A DNA stretch of 17,803 bases from Thermoflexales bacterium (lineage in GTDB: Bacteria; Chloroflexota; Anaerolineae; Fen-1058): contig JADGQE010000016.1 in assembly GCA_017882055.1 (NCBI GenBank), forward strand, positions 1-17,803, read 5' to 3'. The notes under the pieces were generated by a model, which was not told the origin of the DNA, did not search any database, and saw only the letters and a list, made by a program, of their open reading frames with translations. Below, one piece after another: positions 1-6,053 of this stretch. Position numbers and translations under genes: made by a program. Numbering within the stretch: position 1 is the stretch's first letter; each line of letters opens with the position of its first letter.

Positions 1-183
1 AGTATTCCGACGCACGAGGTTCTCTTGCGAGCAGGCGTCATCGCCGTTGAGGGACTCAACTTATCCAACATCGAGCCGGGCGAGTATCAACTGATCTGCC
101 TGCCGATTAAGTTATTGAACACCGATGGCGCGCCTGTGCGGGCGATTCTGATGCGCGATGAACAGGGACAACACCGATCGTGA
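1..183 (+). CDS. Cyclase / kynurenine-formamidase family protein, C-terminal part
   Basis: Only the last 60 codons are in the window and the 5' part lies to the left. The visible peptide contains the closing block of the cyclase family (arylformamidase-like, COG1878): a VEGLNLSNIEPG stretch, then LPIKLLNTDGAPVRAI, matching the family's 'vEnL..l....LP.ki...dGsPvRai' ending. Family members are metal-dependent amidohydrolases, best known for hydrolysing N-formylkynurenine to kynurenine, but many bacterial members have other or unknown substrates. The metal-binding His/Asp residues are upstream and cannot be checked. The gene runs into the next one with a GTGA overlap (TGA at 181-183), so the two are probably co-translated. 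Family assignment is fairly sure; the substrate is unknown. Confidence 0.72.
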   Translation, partial: SIPTHEVLLRAGVIAVEGLNLSNIEPGEYQLICLPIKLLNTDGAPVRAILMRDEQGQHRS

Positions 184-497
184 TCAATGTGCTGCATATC
201 GGAGTTGTGGTACTCGTGGCCCTGATCATGTTGTCGCCACTCAGCCGGCTTTTATCGCGTCCCGCGCCTCGGCGGGCGCGGCAGACGGGCCGGGGCGCAC
301 TCACCCTAGTAGTCATCGGTTTGATCGCGATCGGCCTGGTCAGCTTCGTCATTGCGACCGTGATTTCAGAGAAATGGATCCTGTTCATCGGCTCAGGCGT
401 CTTCGCCGCTGCCCTGATCCTGAGAATGGTTCTACTCAAACAACGTCCAACACGCAGACCTGAAGATTCCATAGCTGAGGTTAGAAAACAATCATGA
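180..497 (+). CDS. Small three-span membrane protein of unknown function
   Basis: This is a 105-residue protein starting with GTG at 180, overlapping the upstream stop by GTGA; GTG at 189 is an alternative start. I do not recognise the family. Three hydrophobic segments are clear, at about residues 3-20, 41-62 and 66-86. The loop between the first two (about 23-38) is arginine-rich, and the C-terminal tail (KQRPTRRP) is basic. By the positive-inside rule the N-terminus would lie outside the cell, with the basic loop and C-terminus in the cytoplasm. Its stop overlaps the glucosidase start by ATGA, so it sits between two enzymes in one transcription unit. It could be an accessory membrane protein, but no motif points to a role. 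Overlaps on both sides and a coherent membrane topology support it as a real gene. Confidence 0.72.
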   Translation: MINVLHIGVVVLVALIMLSPLSRLLSRPAPRRARQTGRGALTLVVIGLIAIGLVSFVIATVISEKWILFIGSGVFAAALILRMVLLKQRPTRRPEDSIAEVRKQS

Positions 498-3157
498 ACC
501 CGCTCAACACCATCGAACATTCTCGACTTGAAACCTCTACCGATCAACACACGGATTGGAAGAAGTGGGGACCCTACTTAAGCGAACGCGCCTGGGGCAC
601 GGTGCGCGAGGACTACAGCGAGCACGGCACGGCCTGGGAATATTTACCGCACGATCACGCTCGCAGCCGCGCCTATCGTTGGAGCGAAGACGGTATCGGC
701 GGCATCTGTGATCGCAATCAGATTCTGTGCTTCGCGCTGGCGCTGTGGAACGGCAAGGATCCCATCCTCAAAGAGCGGTTGTTTGGCCTGACCGGCAACG
801 AAGGCAATCACGGTCAAGACGTCAAAGAATACTACTTCTACCTGGATAGCACGCCGACGCATTCGTACCTGAAGATGCTGTACAAGTATCCGCAGGCCGA
901 GTTTCCATATGCCAGGCTGGTCGAAGAAAACCGCCGCCGCGATCGCCAGGCGCTCGAATACGAGCTGCTGGATACCGGCGTCTTCAACGAGGATCGCTAT
1001 TTTGACGTGGTGATCGAATACGCCAAAGCCGCGCCGGATGACATCCTGATCAAAATCTCGATCACCAATCGCGGGCCGGAAGCCGCCGACGTACATCTCT
1101 TGCCGCAGTTGTGGTTTCGCAATACCTGGTCGTGGGGACGATCCGATTTGCCCAGGCCGCAGCTGCGCGCCATTGACGCCAGTGTCATTCACGCGCATCA
1201 CGCCACTCTCGGCGAGCGCTGGTTATACTGTGGAAGCCTGGACGGACGCGTTTCAAACCCGCCTCTGCTCTTCACGGAAAACGAGACGAACAAAGAACGA
1301 TTGTGGGGGGCGGCGAATGATTCGCCTTACGTGAAAGACGGCATTCACGAAGCGATCGTCAACGGCAAAACCTATCGAGTGAACCCGGCGCAGGCCGGCA
1401 CAAAATGCGCCGCGTATTATCGATTCCACGTCGAGGCAGGCCAAACGATCACCGTGCCGCTGCGGCTGGCCGATCAGTTTACGCATCGGCCCTTCGACCA
1501 ATTTGAAGCGATCTTTGCCGGGCGGCTCAAAGAGGCCGACGAATTTTACGTGGCCGTGCAGCCCGCCGCGTTGAACGACGACGAGCGCAGCGTGCAGCGC
1601 CAGGCCTTTGCCGGATTATTGTGGAGCAAGCAGTGGTATCACTATGATGTTGATCAGTGGCTGAAAGGCGATCCGATCGGACCGCCGCCACCCGCCGCGC
1701 GCCGGCAGGGCCGCAATCACGAGTGGGCGCATCTCAACGCGCAAGACGTTATCTCAACACCGGACAAGTGGGAATACCCGGGGTTTGCAGCGTGGGACCT
1801 GGCATTTCAATGCATCTCGCTGGCCATGATCGATCCGTCTTTCGCCAAACGCCAGTTGATTTTGATGCTGCGCGAATGGTACATGCATCCCAACGGCCAG
1901 ATCCCGGCTTATGACTGGGCCTTCGGTGACGCGAATCCACCCGTTCAAGCGTGGGCGGCGTGGCGCGTCTATAAGATCGATAAAAAGAGGCGGGGCGTCG
2001 GCGACCAGTTGTTCCTGGAACGCGTCTTTCACAAACTGCTGCTCAACTTTACGTGGTGGGTGAATCGCAAAGATACCGAAGGCAACAACGTGTTTCAGGG
2101 CGGCTTTCTCGGGCTGGACAATATCGGCGTGTTCGATCGCAGCGCGCCGCTGCCGACCGGCGGCCACATCGAACAGAGCGACGGCACCAGCTGGATGGGC
2201 ATGTACTGCCTGAACATGATGGCGATCGCGCTCGAGCTGGCCCGCACCAATCCGGCTTACGAAGACGTCGCCGGCAAATTCTTCGAGCACTTCATGTACC
2301 TCGCCAATGCGATGAATAACCTGGCCGGTGAAGGGATCGAGTTGTGGGACAACGAAGACGAGTTCTTCTACGACGTGCTGCACGTCAATCACACGAACCA
2401 TCGGCTGAAAGTCCGATCGATGGTGGGACTGATCCCGTTGTTCGCCGTCGAAACGATCGATCCCTGCCTGCTCGAACAACTGCCGCGCTTCAAAGCGCGC
2501 ATGGAATGGTTCCTCAACAATCGGCCCGACATGGCCCGCCTCGTCTCACGCTGGGAAGTGCCGGGGCATGGCTCGCGCCGCTTGCTGGCGCTGCTGCGCG
2601 GTCACCGTATGAAGCGCGTCCTCAAGCGCATGCTCGATTCAGACGAGTTTCTATCAGACTTCGGCGTGCGCGCGTTATCGAAGTATCACAAAGCGAATCC
2701 TTATGTGCTGAACGTTAACAGTAGAGAAGATCGCGTCGATTACCAACCCGCGGAATCAACTACCGGCCTGTTCGGCGGCAACTCCAATTGGCGCGGGCCG
2801 ATCTGGCTGCCCGTCAATTATCTGATTATCGAATCGCTGCAAAAGTTTCACCACTACTACGGCGACGACTTTCGCGTGGAACATCCTACCGGCTCAGGCC
2901 AATATCTGTCGCTCAACGACATCGCCGTCGATCTGTCACGTCGCCTGGTGCGCATCTTCTTGCGCGACCCGCATGGCCGCCGGCCCGTGTATGGCGGCAT
3001 AGAGACTTTCCAAACCGATCCACACTGGCGCGATTACATTCTATTTCACGAATACTTTCACGGCGACAGCGGCGCGGGATTGGGAGCCAGCCATCAAACC
3101 GGCTGGACCGCCCTAATCGCCAAACTGATTCAACAAAGCGGGGGCAGCGACAGGTAA
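494..3157 (+). CDS. Glucosidase, MGH1-like / GH63 family (alpha/alpha-barrel glycoside hydrolase)
   Basis: This is an 887-residue protein of the bacterial glucosidase group related to GH63 and mannosylglycerate hydrolase, whose full length is close to 880-900. The N-terminal half carries the group's signature GNEGNHGQDVKEYYFYLDST (residues 101-120), followed by KYPQAEFPY. The catalytic (alpha/alpha)6-barrel begins near residue 365 (WYHYDVDQWLKGD), then YPGFAAWDLAF with Asp435 as likely general acid. FGDANPPVQAWA (478-489) follows, and near the end come GGNSNWRGPIWLPVNY and FHEYFHGDSGAGLG, where the second carboxylate is expected. No signal peptide is seen, so it probably acts in the cytoplasm on an alpha-glucoside or glycerate-linked sugar; the exact substrate cannot be read from sequence. 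ATG at 494 overlaps the upstream stop (ATGA), suggesting translational coupling, as the nearest GAGG lies about 13 nt away. It is followed by a terminator hairpin. Confidence 0.88.
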   Translation: MNPLNTIEHSRLETSTDQHTDWKKWGPYLSERAWGTVREDYSEHGTAWEYLPHDHARSRAYRWSEDGIGGICDRNQILCFALALWNGKDPILKERLFGLTGNEGNHGQDVKEYYFYLDSTPTHSYLKMLYKYPQAEFPYARLVEENRRRDRQALEYELLDTGVFNEDRYFDVVIEYAKAAPDDILIKISITNRGPEAADVHLLPQLWFRNTWSWGRSDLPRPQLRAIDASVIHAHHATLGERWLYCGSLDGRVSNPPLLFTENETNKERLWGAANDSPYVKDGIHEAIVNGKTYRVNPAQAGTKCAAYYRFHVEAGQTITVPLRLADQFTHRPFDQFEAIFAGRLKEADEFYVAVQPAALNDDERSVQRQAFAGLLWSKQWYHYDVDQWLKGDPIGPPPPAARRQGRNHEWAHLNAQDVISTPDKWEYPGFAAWDLAFQCISLAMIDPSFAKRQLILMLREWYMHPNGQIPAYDWAFGDANPPVQAWAAWRVYKIDKKRRGVGDQLFLERVFHKLLLNFTWWVNRKDTEGNNVFQGGFLGLDNIGVFDRSAPLPTGGHIEQSDGTSWMGMYCLNMMAIALELARTNPAYEDVAGKFFEHFMYLANAMNNLAGEGIELWDNEDEFFYDVLHVNHTNHRLKVRSMVGLIPLFAVETIDPCLLEQLPRFKARMEWFLNNRPDMARLVSRWEVPGHGSRRLLALLRGHRMKRVLKRMLDSDEFLSDFGVRALSKYHKANPYVLNVNSREDRVDYQPAESTTGLFGGNSNWRGPIWLPVNYLIIESLQKFHHYYGDDFRVEHPTGSGQYLSLNDIAVDLSRRLVRIFLRDPHGRRPVYGGIETFQTDPHWRDYILFHEYFHGDSGAGLGASHQTGWTALIAKLIQQSGGSDR

Positions 3158-3169
3158 GAAGTTAAACGG

Positions 3170-3196
3170 AACCGGGTCTTAGCAGAGGACCCGGTT
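3170..3196. terminator. Terminator hairpin after the glucosidase
   Basis: A perfect 9-bp inverted repeat (AACCGGGTC at 3170-3178, GACCCGGTT at 3188-3196) encloses a 9-nt loop and is followed by TTCTCATTTC. It lies 13 nt past the glucosidase stop and just before the end of the convergent minus-strand gene, so it probably ends the plus-strand operon and may work for both directions. Confidence 0.72.
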
Positions 3197-3208
3197 TCTC
3201 ATTTCACG

Positions 3209-3571
3209 TTACGTAGGCGTCGCGTTTGGACGATCGTCCGATAAGTCCATGTCTTGCACGGCTTCGTGAATATGCTCGCGCAGCTGCTTGGCCATGCTGA
3301 TAATCTCGTTCATCTGACTGGAAGTTTCGTCGTCAGGGGCGGCCTCTTGCGCGGCGTACAAATTCATTAACATGCTATTCATCGATTCGCTCATCGCGCC
3401 CAACAGCTGCTCGGCCGTCATGTGATGCGGATCGATTCCCCAGGCCAATAACCGCGCGTCCATCAGCCGCTGGAACTCGTTTTCGTCGAAGTCGTCGGTA
3501 CGCGCAGCATACTCGTGATAGAGTCGCTCAAGTTCATCCGGATCGGTTGGCAGCGGATCGGGGAGTGTCAT
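3209..3571 (-). CDS. Small acidic protein of unknown function (120 aa)
   Basis: This is a 120-residue protein I do not recognise. It is acidic, Met- and Leu-rich, mostly helical in appearance, and has no Cys, no signal peptide and no membrane segment. The N-terminal third has regularly spaced acidic and aromatic residues (PDELERLYHEYAARTDDFDE). The middle (GAMSESMNSMLMNLYAAQEAA, about 74-94) looks like an amphipathic helix, and the tail is polar. The ATG at 3571 is preceded on its strand by GGAGATGAGGC, giving a good ribosome site. A TATAAT on the minus strand (3604-3599) lies about 28 nt upstream. It is monocistronic, divergent from thrC and convergent with the glucosidase. Its own promoter and ribosome site make it a likely real gene. 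Confidence 0.72.
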   Translation of the reverse strand: MTLPDPLPTDPDELERLYHEYAARTDDFDENEFQRLMDARLLAWGIDPHHMTAEQLLGAMSESMNSMLMNLYAAQEAAPDDETSSQMNEIISMAKQLREHIHEAVQDMDLSDDRPNATPT

Positions 3572-3598
3572 GCCTCATCTCCAGAGTGTAATGCCGGA

Positions 3599-3604
3599 AT
3601 TATA
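3599..3604 (-). promoter_or_regulatory. -10 element for the 120-aa protein gene
   Basis: On the minus strand this reads TATAAT, 27 nt upstream of the ATG at 3571, so transcription would start near 3592 with a leader of about 20 nt. The -35 at 17-bp spacing (TTTCGA) is a weak match. It is back-to-back with the plus-strand thrC promoter about 40 bp away. Confidence 0.5.
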
Positions 3605-3640
3605 CCGCCGCTGAAGCCAAATCGAAAGTCGGCCCGCGCA

Positions 3641-3649
3641 TGTTATAAT
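3641..3649 (+). promoter_or_regulatory. Extended -10 promoter for thrC-thrB
   Basis: The sequence TGTTATAAT is a consensus extended -10 (TGnTATAAT) with no clear -35, as is usual for extended -10 promoters. Transcription would start near 3656, giving thrC a leader of about 90 nt that contains inverted repeats (3663-3711). The first gene downstream is thrC at 3747. Confidence 0.6.
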
Positions 3650-3662
3650 CGCCCCGTCCTTA

Positions 3663-3711
3663 GCCCATGAGTGATCAGCTAACTGGTCACCCGGTCAATC
3701 AGTCATTGGGC
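3663..3711 (+). promoter_or_regulatory. Inverted-repeat leader of thrC
   Basis: Two overlapping hairpins can form in the predicted thrC leader. The outer one pairs GCCCATGAGTGAT (3663-3675) imperfectly with ATCAGTCATTGGGC (3698-3711). The inner one pairs GTGATCAG (3671-3678) with CTGGTCAC (3683-3690) around a CTAA loop, with one G.U pair. The two are mutually exclusive in part, since both use 3671-3675. No threonine-rich leader peptide, T-box or known riboswitch motif is seen. The stretch also resembles the ACTGATTACT-type low-complexity repeat at 7932-7964, so it may simply be repeat material. Confidence 0.35.
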
Positions 3712-3746
3712 GATTCGTCATTTACCCTCTGTCATCGGAGATTCCC

Positions 3747-4811
3747 ATGTCCTGGTCCGGCATTATCGCAGCGTATCGGCCCTTGCTCGATGTCGCAGCC
3801 ATCGAGCCAATTACTTTACTGGAAGGTAATACACCGCTGATTCCCCTGCCCCGCCTGGCGCGCGCTCTCAATCTGGAGGGCGTCGATCTGCGCGCCAAAT
3901 ATGAAGGTCTCAATCCGACCGGCTCATTCAAAGATCGCGGCATGACGGCCGCGATCACACAGGCCGTGGCTGACGGCGCGAAGTCCGTGATCTGCGCCAG
4001 CACCGGCAATACGGCCGCGTCGGCCGCAGCTTATGCCGCCCGCGCCGAATTGAAATGCGTGGTGTTGATTCCCCAGGGCAAAGTCGCCGCCGGTAAGTTG
4101 GCAGGCGCCATCGCCTATGGCGCGCAAGTGATCGCGATTCAAGGCTCGTTCGACGACGGCCTGCGGATGGTGCGCGAAATTTCGGCCACCGGCAAAATCA
4201 TGCTCGTCAACTCGATCAATCCCTATCGCATCGAAGGCCAGAAAACTTCGGCGTTTGAAATCTGTGATGCGCTCGGCAGCGCGCCCGATTGGCTGTGCCT
4301 GCCCGTCGGTAACGCCGGTAACATCACCGCGTATTGGCGCGGCTTCAAACAATACCATGCGATCGGCAAAGTCACCAATCGACCGCGCATGCTCGGTGTG
4401 CAAGCCGCCGGGTCAGCACCGTTGGTCCTGGGTCACGCCGTCGATAAGCCCGAAACGATCGCGACGGCCATCCGCATCGGGCGGCCGGCTCGGGGCGAAG
4501 AAGCGTTGATGGCGAAAGACGAATCGAATGGTCACATCCTGGCTGTAACCGACAACGAGATTCTGGAAGCCTGGAAGATGCTGGCCGAGATCGAAGGTGT
4601 ATGGGTCGAACCGGCTTCGGCGGCCGGCGTCGCGGGACTGCGTAAAGCGGCGCAGCAGCATCCAGCTGACTTTACCGGTAAACGCATCGTCTGCATCTTG
4701 ACCGGACATGGCCTCAAAGACCCGGATGCGGTGATACAACGCGCACCCGCGCCCGTTGAAATTCCAGCCGAACTGCATGCTTTGGAAGACGCGATAGGTG
4801 TCAGCGGATGA
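3747..4811 (+). CDS. thrC: Threonine synthase
   Basis: ThrC is a PLP enzyme that converts O-phospho-L-homoserine to L-threonine and phosphate, the last step of threonine synthesis, in the cytoplasm. The 354-residue length fits the short bacterial/archaeal class. The PLP lysine is Lys62 in NPTGSFKDRGM (57-67). The phosphate- and substrate-binding loop STGNTAAS is at 85-92, and LPVGNAGNITAYWRGF follows near 191-206. This is the fold-type II layout. ATG at 3747 has GGAG at 3737-3740, six bases upstream. The gene ends in an ATGA overlap with thrB, so the two are one operon. No homoserine dehydrogenase or aspartokinase gene is in the window. Related threonine dehydratases or cysteine synthases are unlikely given the motif set and the thrB partner. 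Confidence 0.95.
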   Translation: MSWSGIIAAYRPLLDVAAIEPITLLEGNTPLIPLPRLARALNLEGVDLRAKYEGLNPTGSFKDRGMTAAITQAVADGAKSVICASTGNTAASAAAYAARAELKCVVLIPQGKVAAGKLAGAIAYGAQVIAIQGSFDDGLRMVREISATGKIMLVNSINPYRIEGQKTSAFEICDALGSAPDWLCLPVGNAGNITAYWRGFKQYHAIGKVTNRPRMLGVQAAGSAPLVLGHAVDKPETIATAIRIGRPARGEEALMAKDESNGHILAVTDNEILEAWKMLAEIEGVWVEPASAAGVAGLRKAAQQHPADFTGKRIVCILTGHGLKDPDAVIQRAPAPVEIPAELHALEDAIGVSG

Positions 4812-5761
4812 GCGGCGAGTCCATGCATGCAGCCGAGCACCCCTTTCGCATTCCACAATCTGCGGTGCATATTCAAGTTCCTGCGACATCCGCCAACCTC
4901 GGTCCGGGTTTCGATTGTCTCGGCCTGGCATTGGCCTTATACAACGAAATCGAAATGTGCGAGATCGATCACGGCCTGGAGTTCGACATTCAGGGTGAAG
5001 GCGCAGCTGAGTTGCCGCAGGATAAGACCAACTACAGCGTATCTGCCGCGCAATGCATCTTTGATCGCGTGGGCTATGTGCCGCGCGGCTTGTTCATTCG
5101 ATCTGTGAACAGCATTCCCATGTCGAGCGGACTGGGTTCAAGTTCGGCTGCGATTGTTGGCGGGTTGGTCGCAGCGAATTTGCTAACCGGCAGTCAACTC
5201 AGCCGCGATCGAGTTATTGCCCTGGCCGTCGAGATTGAAGGCCACCCCGATAACGTCGTGCCGGCGATTCTGGGTGGACTGGTCATCGCGGCTGTCGAGC
5301 CGGACGGCCCGATCATCAACCAGATCGATCTGCCGCCGCTGTCCGTCATCGCCGTGACGCCCGATCTGCGTGTCTCCACCGAAGAAGCTCGCCGTATCCT
5401 GCCCGTGATGGTTCCGCGCGCCGATGCGATCTTCAATCTGTCGCGCACCGCCCTCGTCATTCAGGCTCTCACGCGCGGTGACTTCGATCTGCTCAGCCGT
5501 GTCATGAATGATCGGCTGCATCAACCCTATCGTAAGCATCTAATCACCGGTTACGATGATGTGATCGAAGCGGCGCGATCGGCCGGCGCGGCGGCAGTGG
5601 TAATCAGCGGTTCGGGGCCGACACTCGTCGCCTTCGCGCCTGATCATCATAGCGAAATTGCCCAGGCCATGCGGCAAGCCTTCAAGCAAAACGGCGTCGG
5701 ATCGCGCGTCTGGATTCTCAACGTCGATCGAGCGGGGGCAAGGCTGGTTGACGATCCATAA
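4808..5761 (+). CDS. thrB: Homoserine kinase
   Basis: ThrB is a GHMP-family kinase that phosphorylates L-homoserine with ATP, making the substrate of the upstream thrC product. The 317-residue protein has the N-terminal VPATSANLGPGFDCLGLAL block (24-42). The ATP-binding loop PMSSGLGSSSAA is at 104-115, EIEGHPDNVVPA at 142-153, and the C-terminal GHMP motif VISGSGPTLVAF near residues 260-271. All are at family-typical places. ATG at 4808 overlaps the thrC stop by 4 bp; a Met six residues in could also serve, since homology starts near residue 20. Order thrC-thrB with tight coupling ensures that phosphohomoserine is used as it forms. Palindromic repeats follow the stop. Confidence 0.95.
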   Translation: MSGESMHAAEHPFRIPQSAVHIQVPATSANLGPGFDCLGLALALYNEIEMCEIDHGLEFDIQGEGAAELPQDKTNYSVSAAQCIFDRVGYVPRGLFIRSVNSIPMSSGLGSSSAAIVGGLVAANLLTGSQLSRDRVIALAVEIEGHPDNVVPAILGGLVIAAVEPDGPIINQIDLPPLSVIAVTPDLRVSTEEARRILPVMVPRADAIFNLSRTALVIQALTRGDFDLLSRVMNDRLHQPYRKHLITGYDDVIEAARSAGAAAVVISGSGPTLVAFAPDHHSEIAQAMRQAFKQNGVGSRVWILNVDRAGARLVDDP

Positions 5762-5782
5762 TGTAACGATCAACGTAAGTAA

Positions 5783-5876
5783 GGGCGAAGCATTTCCACA
5801 GCGCTCGCGATGGATTGAACTCTTGATCGTGGTCAAGATCGTGGCAGACAGTTGCCACCGGGGAAATGCTTCGCCC
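5783..5876. repeat. Inverted repeat of GGGCGAAGCATTTCC type
   Basis: A perfect 15-bp inverted repeat (GGGCGAAGCATTTCC at 5783-5797 and its complement at 5862-5876) bounds a 64-bp centre that holds a smaller imperfect dyad (CTTGATCGTGGTCAAG). The arms read GTA-AGGGCGAAGCAT / GTAGGGGCGAAGCAT outward. It starts 22 bp after the thrB stop. There is no coding capacity, so it resembles a MITE- or REP-like dispersed element; the related core GTAGGGGCGA recurs at 11664-11690. Confidence 0.72.
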
Positions 5877-5912
5877 CTACCAGTACACCACTGAACGATG
5901 CAAGGGTCTGCC

Positions 5913-5941
5913 TTGACGCTCCTCAGTCGACAGGCTATACT
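5913..5941 (+). promoter_or_regulatory. Sigma-70-type promoter for the ABC exporter / M50 cluster
   Basis: TTGACG (5913-5918) and TATACT (5936-5941) are separated by exactly 17 bp, each one base from consensus. Transcription would start near 5948, about 105 nt before the ABC exporter ATG at 6054. The predicted leader contains two strong hairpins (5966-5992 and 6007-6040). This is the best conventional promoter in the window. Confidence 0.65.
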
Positions 5942-5965
5942 TTTCTTAACGAAATATCCTTTCAC

Positions 5966-5992
5966 TCGGGCGGGTTAAGCACACCCGCCCGA
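5966..5992. repeat. Palindromic element TCGGGCGGGT/ACCCGCCCGA
   Basis: A perfect 10-bp stem (5966-5975 with 5983-5992) surrounds a 7-nt loop and is followed by AAAATTTAT. It lies about 18 nt downstream of the predicted start of the ABC exporter transcript. It could be an attenuating terminator, although the following T run is short, or a dispersed repeat. Confidence 0.6.
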
Positions 5993-6006
5993 AAATTTAT
6001 AAGTCC

Positions 6007-6040
6007 ACCCTCGCCCACGCACTTGTGCGCGGGTGAGGGT
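6007..6040. repeat. Palindromic element just upstream of the ABC exporter ribosome site
   Basis: The arms are ACCCTCGCCCACGCAC (6007-6022) and GTGCGCGGGTGAGGGT (6025-6040), with a TT loop. Of 16 pairs, 14 are Watson-Crick and the other two are G.U or A.C-type depending on strand. It ends six bases before GAGG at 6046-6049, the ribosome site of the ABC exporter, so a folded leader could affect translation. It looks like another dispersed palindrome type. Confidence 0.6.
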
Positions 6041-6053
6041 TGATCGAGGTCGT

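Noticed and set aside
1754..2479. Long open frame (241 codons) on the minus strand inside the glucosidase gene
   Set aside because: It lies wholly within a well-supported glycoside hydrolase frame, has no ribosome site, and its His/Gln/Arg-rich product looks like an antisense frame of GC-biased codons.
5783..6040. Possible CRISPR array in the thrB-exporter gap
   Set aside because: The repeats are inverted, differ from each other and have no regular spacers.
6033..6053. GTG at 6033 as the start of the ABC exporter
   Set aside because: It falls inside the arm of a palindrome and has no ribosome site, whereas ATG at 6054 has GAGG at the right distance.
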